Origin: JBFMAE01 sp040756085
GTDB lineage: Bacteria; Desulfobacterota; BSN033; UBA1163
Reading direction: 5' to 3'
DNA: 7,410 nucleotides
Assembly (NCBI GenBank): GCA_040756085.1
Contig: JBFMAE010000310.1
Coordinates: 1 to 7,410 of the forward strand
Shown: positions 4,613-7,410 of the stretch, in pieces
How positions within the stretch are numbered: position 1 is the stretch's first letter
How the letters are laid out: each line of letters opens with the position of its first letter
Program-made: the position numbers and the translations under genes
Notes under the pieces: model-generated
Told to the model about the DNA's origin: nothing
Seen by the model: only the letters and a program-made list of their open reading frames with translations
The model's database searches: none

Positions 4613-5056
4613 TTAAATTTCCTTAATAAACTCACAGAGCATCCGAGCGGTCTTTTCGACAATCTCCATACACTTTTCCTTGCCCCCTGTTGCGAGCCAC
4701 TTTTTATTCTCCTCCGGATTATCCAGATGATAACCGGTCAGGGTATAACAGTCTTTACTTCCAAACTCCTTTTCGAACTGGTCCCAGAACTTCTGACATT
4801 TGTCGTAAACCTTTAAGAGCGTTTCCCGATCTTTGGGATCGGTTCTTCCCATCTTCATCCCGATGGCCATGATCGATCCGGTGAAGGCTCCACAGAGCGA
4901 CCCTCTCCGTCCAACCCCTCCACCAAATCCGGTTGCCAATCTCGGAAGGAGGGAATCCTGAAACCCTAAATACTCCTTGAAACTCAAGGAGACCGCTTCC
5001 GCTCAGTTAAACCCCTGATCAAAATAACCCTTCGCCTTCTCCGAAACCAATTTCAC
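4613..5056 (-). CDS. C_GCAxxG_C_C family putative redox protein, selenocysteine form (TGA at 5003-5005)
   Basis: Reading through one in-frame TGA gives a 147-residue protein, the usual ~140-residue size of this family. Its core is LATGFGGGVGRRGSLCGAFTGS, here split as LATGFGGGVG and RRGSLCGAFTG (C55), with the later family Cys at C103 (KDCYTLTGYHL) and C129 (EKCMEIV). Upstream of the TGA the frame reads KAKGYFDQGFN-U-AEAVSLSF, matching the family's N-terminal GYNCAEAV, so the TGA (Sec18) replaces the first invariant Cys. A SECIS-like hairpin follows. I chose GTG 5056 because AAAGG lies about 5 nt upstream and it puts Sec at the usual position; two ATGs just before it are out of frame. Without readthrough only 124 residues from TTG 4987 remain, lacking the first active residue. 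The family's redox role is predicted, not proven. A Cys-to-stop mutation or base error is the alternative. Confidence 0.8.
4973..4991 (-). promoter_or_regulatory. SECIS-like hairpin downstream of the in-frame TGA
   Basis: On the minus strand CTCCTTGA (4991-4984) pairs perfectly with TCAAGGAG (4980-4973) around the loop GTT. The stem starts 11 nt after the TGA and the loop lies 19 nt after it, with G as the first loop base. This fits the published bacterial SECIS pattern as I recall it (short loop with an early G, about 16-37 nt from TGA). It is inside the coding sequence, as bacterial SECIS elements are. Confidence 0.65.
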
Positions 5057-5183
5057 ATCATCCTTTTCTCCCAGAGCTCCTCCCTTTAATTTAATAAACT
5101 ATTTACAAAATTTAGCATTTTAATCTTAAAAAAGCCATACAAATTCATTGAAGGATGAAGGGAAATAAGTTATAGGATGAGTC

Positions 5184-6740
5184 ATGGAAACCTGGCGGCT
5201 TTTAGATACCGGCAGACGCTCAGCGGCTGAAAATATGGCTCTCGACGAAGTCCTCCTCGAATTGAAGGCCGAAGGGAAGATTCCTCATACCCTTAGGCTC
5301 CTTCAGTTCTCCAACCCGGTTGTTCTTGTGGGACACCATCAATCTGTGGAAGAGGAAGTCAGGCTCGATTACTGCCGTGCTAAAGGGATTGAAATCAACC
5401 GGAGGCTCACTGGCGGAGGAGCACTCTATTGGGGAAGAAAGGAAATAGGCTGGGAGATTTATATCTCTAAAACAGATCATCGGATTCCATCGAAGATTGA
5501 GGATCTTTATAGAAGAATGGGAGAGGCCTCTGCCAGGGGGCTTCGGCATCTTGGTGTTCGGGCCTATTTCCGTCCAAGAAATGATATCGAGATCCAGGGC
5601 CGTAAGATTTCAGGAACAGGGGGGACTGAACTCTCAGGTGCCATCCTCTTTCAGGGAACCGTTTTGGTCGATTTCGATATGGACGAGATGCTGAGGGCCC
5701 TTAGAATCCCCACTGAAAAGCTTCAGGATAAAGAGATCGAATCAGTGAAAGAGCGGGTCACTTGTTTGAAATGGGAGCTGGGCCGAACCCCTTCCCTTTC
5801 CCAAATCAAAGCCTCTTTGACCAAAGGGTTTGGAGAAACCTTCGGGGTTACTTTCCACTCAAAACCCTTAACTTTCGAAGAAAAAAATTTACTGAAAACA
5901 AAAATTCCTCACTTCTCTTCTCCTGATTATATCTTTAAAGTCCGGGGGGCATTACCGAGGAGAAAAACCCTGACCTCTATTTTGAAGGCACCGGGGGGTT
6001 TGATCCGGATCTCCATCGCCATCGATACGAAAACCCGGGTAATCAATCAAATCCTGATCACAGGTGATTTCTTCGCCTACCCCAAAAGGACCATCTTCGA
6101 CTTAGAGAGTCTTCTTAAAAATTCAAAGGCTTTCCCATCTAACATTAAAGGAATTATCCGGTCTTTCTTCGCCGATAAGAAGCCACAGATTCCAGGAATA
6201 AAAGAAGGTCATCTCATCCAGACCATTGAGGAAGCCATTCAAAAAATGGACCTTCTCCCACATGGGTTCAATGAAGAAGAAACCCATCATCTCTACCCGG
6301 TGCTAAAACCCTTTGGATCGATCAGGAAACCAGAAGTTCTTCTTCTTCCTTACTGTGCTAAAGAGACGGAATGCGAATACCGGTATCAGAAGGGTTGTGA
6401 AGAGTGCGGCCGGTGTTCGGTCGGAGATGCAATACGGATGGCCAGGGACTTCAGGATGGACCCCATCACCATCCAGAATTACGAAGATCTTGAATCCACA
6501 CTCCTCAAGATCAAGCGTTCAGGCGCCAACGGGTTCATCGGTTCCTGTTGCGAACCCTTCTATGGAAAACACCGCCCAGACTTTGAAAGGATCGGTTTAC
6601 CCGGAATTCTTGTCGAGGTGGAGAGAAGCACCTGTTACGACCTGGGCCAGGAGAAAGAGGCCTTTAAAGGACAGTTTGAAAATCAGACGCACCTCAACCT
6701 CTCCCTCCTCCAGAGGGTCCTGGAGTATTCCCATGGCTGA
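5184..6740 (+). CDS. Lipoate-protein ligase A / accessory domain / DUF116 fusion protein
   Basis: A 518-residue fusion. Residues ~1-225 are a BPL/LplA/LipB catalytic domain: NMALDEVLLE, RRLTGGGALYW (73-83), GRKISGTGGTEL with K141 as the expected lipoyl-AMP lysine, and FQGTVLVDFD. Such domains activate lipoate or octanoate and attach it to a lysine of a carrier protein. Residues ~245-355 resemble the LplB/LplA C-terminal accessory domain (FKVRGALPRRKTLTSILKAPGG, split here after residue 263, and ITGDFFAYP). Residues ~383-518 match DUF116, with C391, C397, C405, C408, C411, C455, C456 and C484, a likely metal or Fe-S site. There is no signal peptide. ATG 5184 has AGGA six bases upstream. It overlaps the next gene by 8 nt and is divergent from the selenoprotein gene, with 127 bp of AT-rich sequence between. 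Ligase identity is firm; the DUF116 role is unknown. Confidence 0.88.
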   Translation: METWRLLDTGRRSAAENMALDEVLLELKAEGKIPHTLRLLQFSNPVVLVGHHQSVEEEVRLDYCRAKGIEINRRLTGGGALYWGRKEIGWEIYISKTDHRIPSKIEDLYRRMGEASARGLRHLGVRAYFRPRNDIEIQGRKISGTGGTELSGAILFQGTVLVDFDMDEMLRALRIPTEKLQDKEIESVKERVTCLKWELGRTPSLSQIKASLTKGFGETFGVTFHSKPLTFEEKNLLKTKIPHFSSPDYIFKVRGALPRRKTLTSILKAPGGLIRISIAIDTKTRVINQILITGDFFAYPKRTIFDLESLLKNSKAFPSNIKGIIRSFFADKKPQIPGIKEGHLIQTIEEAIQKMDLLPHGFNEEETHHLYPVLKPFGSIRKPEVLLLPYCAKETECEYRYQKGCEECGRCSVGDAIRMARDFRMDPITIQNYEDLESTLLKIKRSGANGFIGSCCEPFYGKHRPDFERIGLPGILVEVERSTCYDLGQEKEAFKGQFENQTHLNLSLLQRVLEYSHG

Positions 6741-7410
6741 AGTTCCTTTGGCTCAATCCCCCATCGCTGAATCCTATGACATCATCGTTGTAGGGGCTGG
6801 CCCTGCTGGCTCAAGTGCTGCTCTGGCTGCAGCTCAAAAAGGAGCCAATGTCCTTCTCATAGATCGGAGACAACGAATTGGCATTCCAGTTCAATGTGCA
6901 GAATTGGTGCCACAATGGATCTCCCGTTCTGATCACTTCTCTTCAAATTGCGTCCTTCAGACGATTGAAACGATGATTACTCATCTCCCTGATGGAACAT
7001 CCTATGAGATGAAAAGTCCGGGATATATGCTGGACCGATCCCTCTTCGATAAAGAACTGGTCGCCTTAGCCGCTTTATCAGGGGCAAAGATTTCGGCAGA
7101 AACAAAAGGTATCGCCCTCTCCTCTGAGGGGCTTGTTGTTGAACGGGGGCCGGAAGAGGAAATGATTAAATCAAAAGTGATAATTGGTGCTGACGGAGTT
7201 CATTCGTCAGTCGCCCGCTGGGTTGGGCTCCCTCCGGTGAAGGCGATCGTAGCTCTCCAATATGAGGTCGTCATGCCCAAATCTCAGAACCATGTGGATA
7301 TTTTCTTCCATAAAGACTACGAAGGGGGATATGCATGGTTCTTTCCAAAAGGGAAAACAGCTAATGTGGGCCTGGGAATCATTTCCCAGAAAACCTCTCT
7401 CCTTCCAGAC
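6733..7410 (+). CDS. FAD-dependent oxidoreductase, geranylgeranyl reductase family (3' end outside window)
   Basis: The frame is open for 226 codons to the window edge. It starts at ATG 6733 inside the preceding gene's end (8-nt overlap), so it is translationally coupled to it. DIIVVGAGPAGSSAALAA (~16-33) is the Rossmann GxGxxG motif for FAD, LLIDRR supplies the acidic ribose-binding residue, and VIIGADGVHSSVARWVGL is the second FAD (GD) motif. PVQCAELVP and YEGGYAWFFPKGKTANVGLG are typical of geranylgeranyl-reductase-like flavoproteins. Such enzymes reduce isoprenoid double bonds, but relatives occur in lipoate assembly loci (LipT). With a lipoate ligase next door, a lipoate-linked redox role is the better guess. 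About half of the expected ~370-400 residues are visible. Isoprenoid reduction remains the alternative. Confidence 0.88.
   Translation, partial: MAEVPLAQSPIAESYDIIVVGAGPAGSSAALAAAQKGANVLLIDRRQRIGIPVQCAELVPQWISRSDHFSSNCVLQTIETMITHLPDGTSYEMKSPGYMLDRSLFDKELVALAALSGAKISAETKGIALSSEGLVVERGPEEEMIKSKVIIGADGVHSSVARWVGLPPVKAIVALQYEVVMPKSQNHVDIFFHKDYEGGYAWFFPKGKTANVGLGIISQKTSLLPD

Noticed and set aside
4457..4816. 119-codon plus-strand reading frame
   Set aside because: It runs antisense to the trpS leader and the selenoprotein gene, has no ribosome-binding site and shows no recognisable family.
5057..5183. Divergent promoters between the selenoprotein and lipoate ligase genes
   Set aside because: The region is AT-rich and must carry promoters, but the best plus-strand pair (TTTACA at 5102 with TTAAAA 18 nt later) is too weak to list.

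Overview
The window looks like part of a chromosome of an anaerobic bacterium of the Desulfobacterota/deltaproteobacterial type, probably from a metagenome or a little-studied lineage. This is inference. It rests on a BTAD-type regulator, a TGA-containing (selenocysteine) C_GCAxxG_C_C redox protein, a lipoate ligase fused to a DUF116 domain, short AT-rich tandem and inverted repeats between genes, and moderate GC content.

Layout from left to right. (1) 18-1007 (+): the winged-helix plus BTAD C-terminal part of a large MalT/AfsR-like regulator whose N-terminal part is missing or broken. (2) 1040-1093: an intergenic palindrome between convergent genes. (3) 1124-1755 (-): a VapBC-type toxin-antitoxin pair. 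Its promoter carries a consensus -35 box and a perfect 13-bp-arm palindrome over the -10 region, a likely autoregulatory operator. (4) About 1826-2149: a gene-free stretch of pyrimidine-rich sequence and small repeats. (5) 2164-2370 (+): a small unknown protein starting at TTG. (6) 2465-3300 (+): an acetoacetate-decarboxylase-family gene split between two frames. A signal peptide with a strong ribosome-binding site lies in one frame and the catalytic body in the other, with the break at a T-TTT-TTG slippery heptamer. (7) 3313-3364: a long hairpin between convergent genes. (8) 3372-4604 (-): trpS behind what reads as a complete transcription attenuator: promoter, a 22-codon leader peptide with four Trp codons among its first eight, alternative pairing segments and an intrinsic terminator. 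(9) 4613-5056 (-): a C_GCAxxG_C_C family protein whose first conserved Cys is encoded by TGA, followed by a SECIS-like hairpin; it is best read as a selenoprotein. (10) 5184-7410 (+): a lipoate-protein ligase / accessory domain / DUF116 fusion overlapping a geranylgeranyl-reductase-like FAD oxidoreductase that runs off the window. This pair recalls the LipT-associated lipoate assembly loci.

The two most interesting signals would be lost in automatic ORF calling: the Trp-codon leader and terminator in front of trpS, and the in-frame TGA of the selenoprotein, for which a standard caller would report a truncated protein starting at an internal TTG. The split decarboxylase gene is a third case where the called start (TTG 2590) is probably wrong. 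No mobile element, CRISPR array, tRNA or rRNA was recognised.
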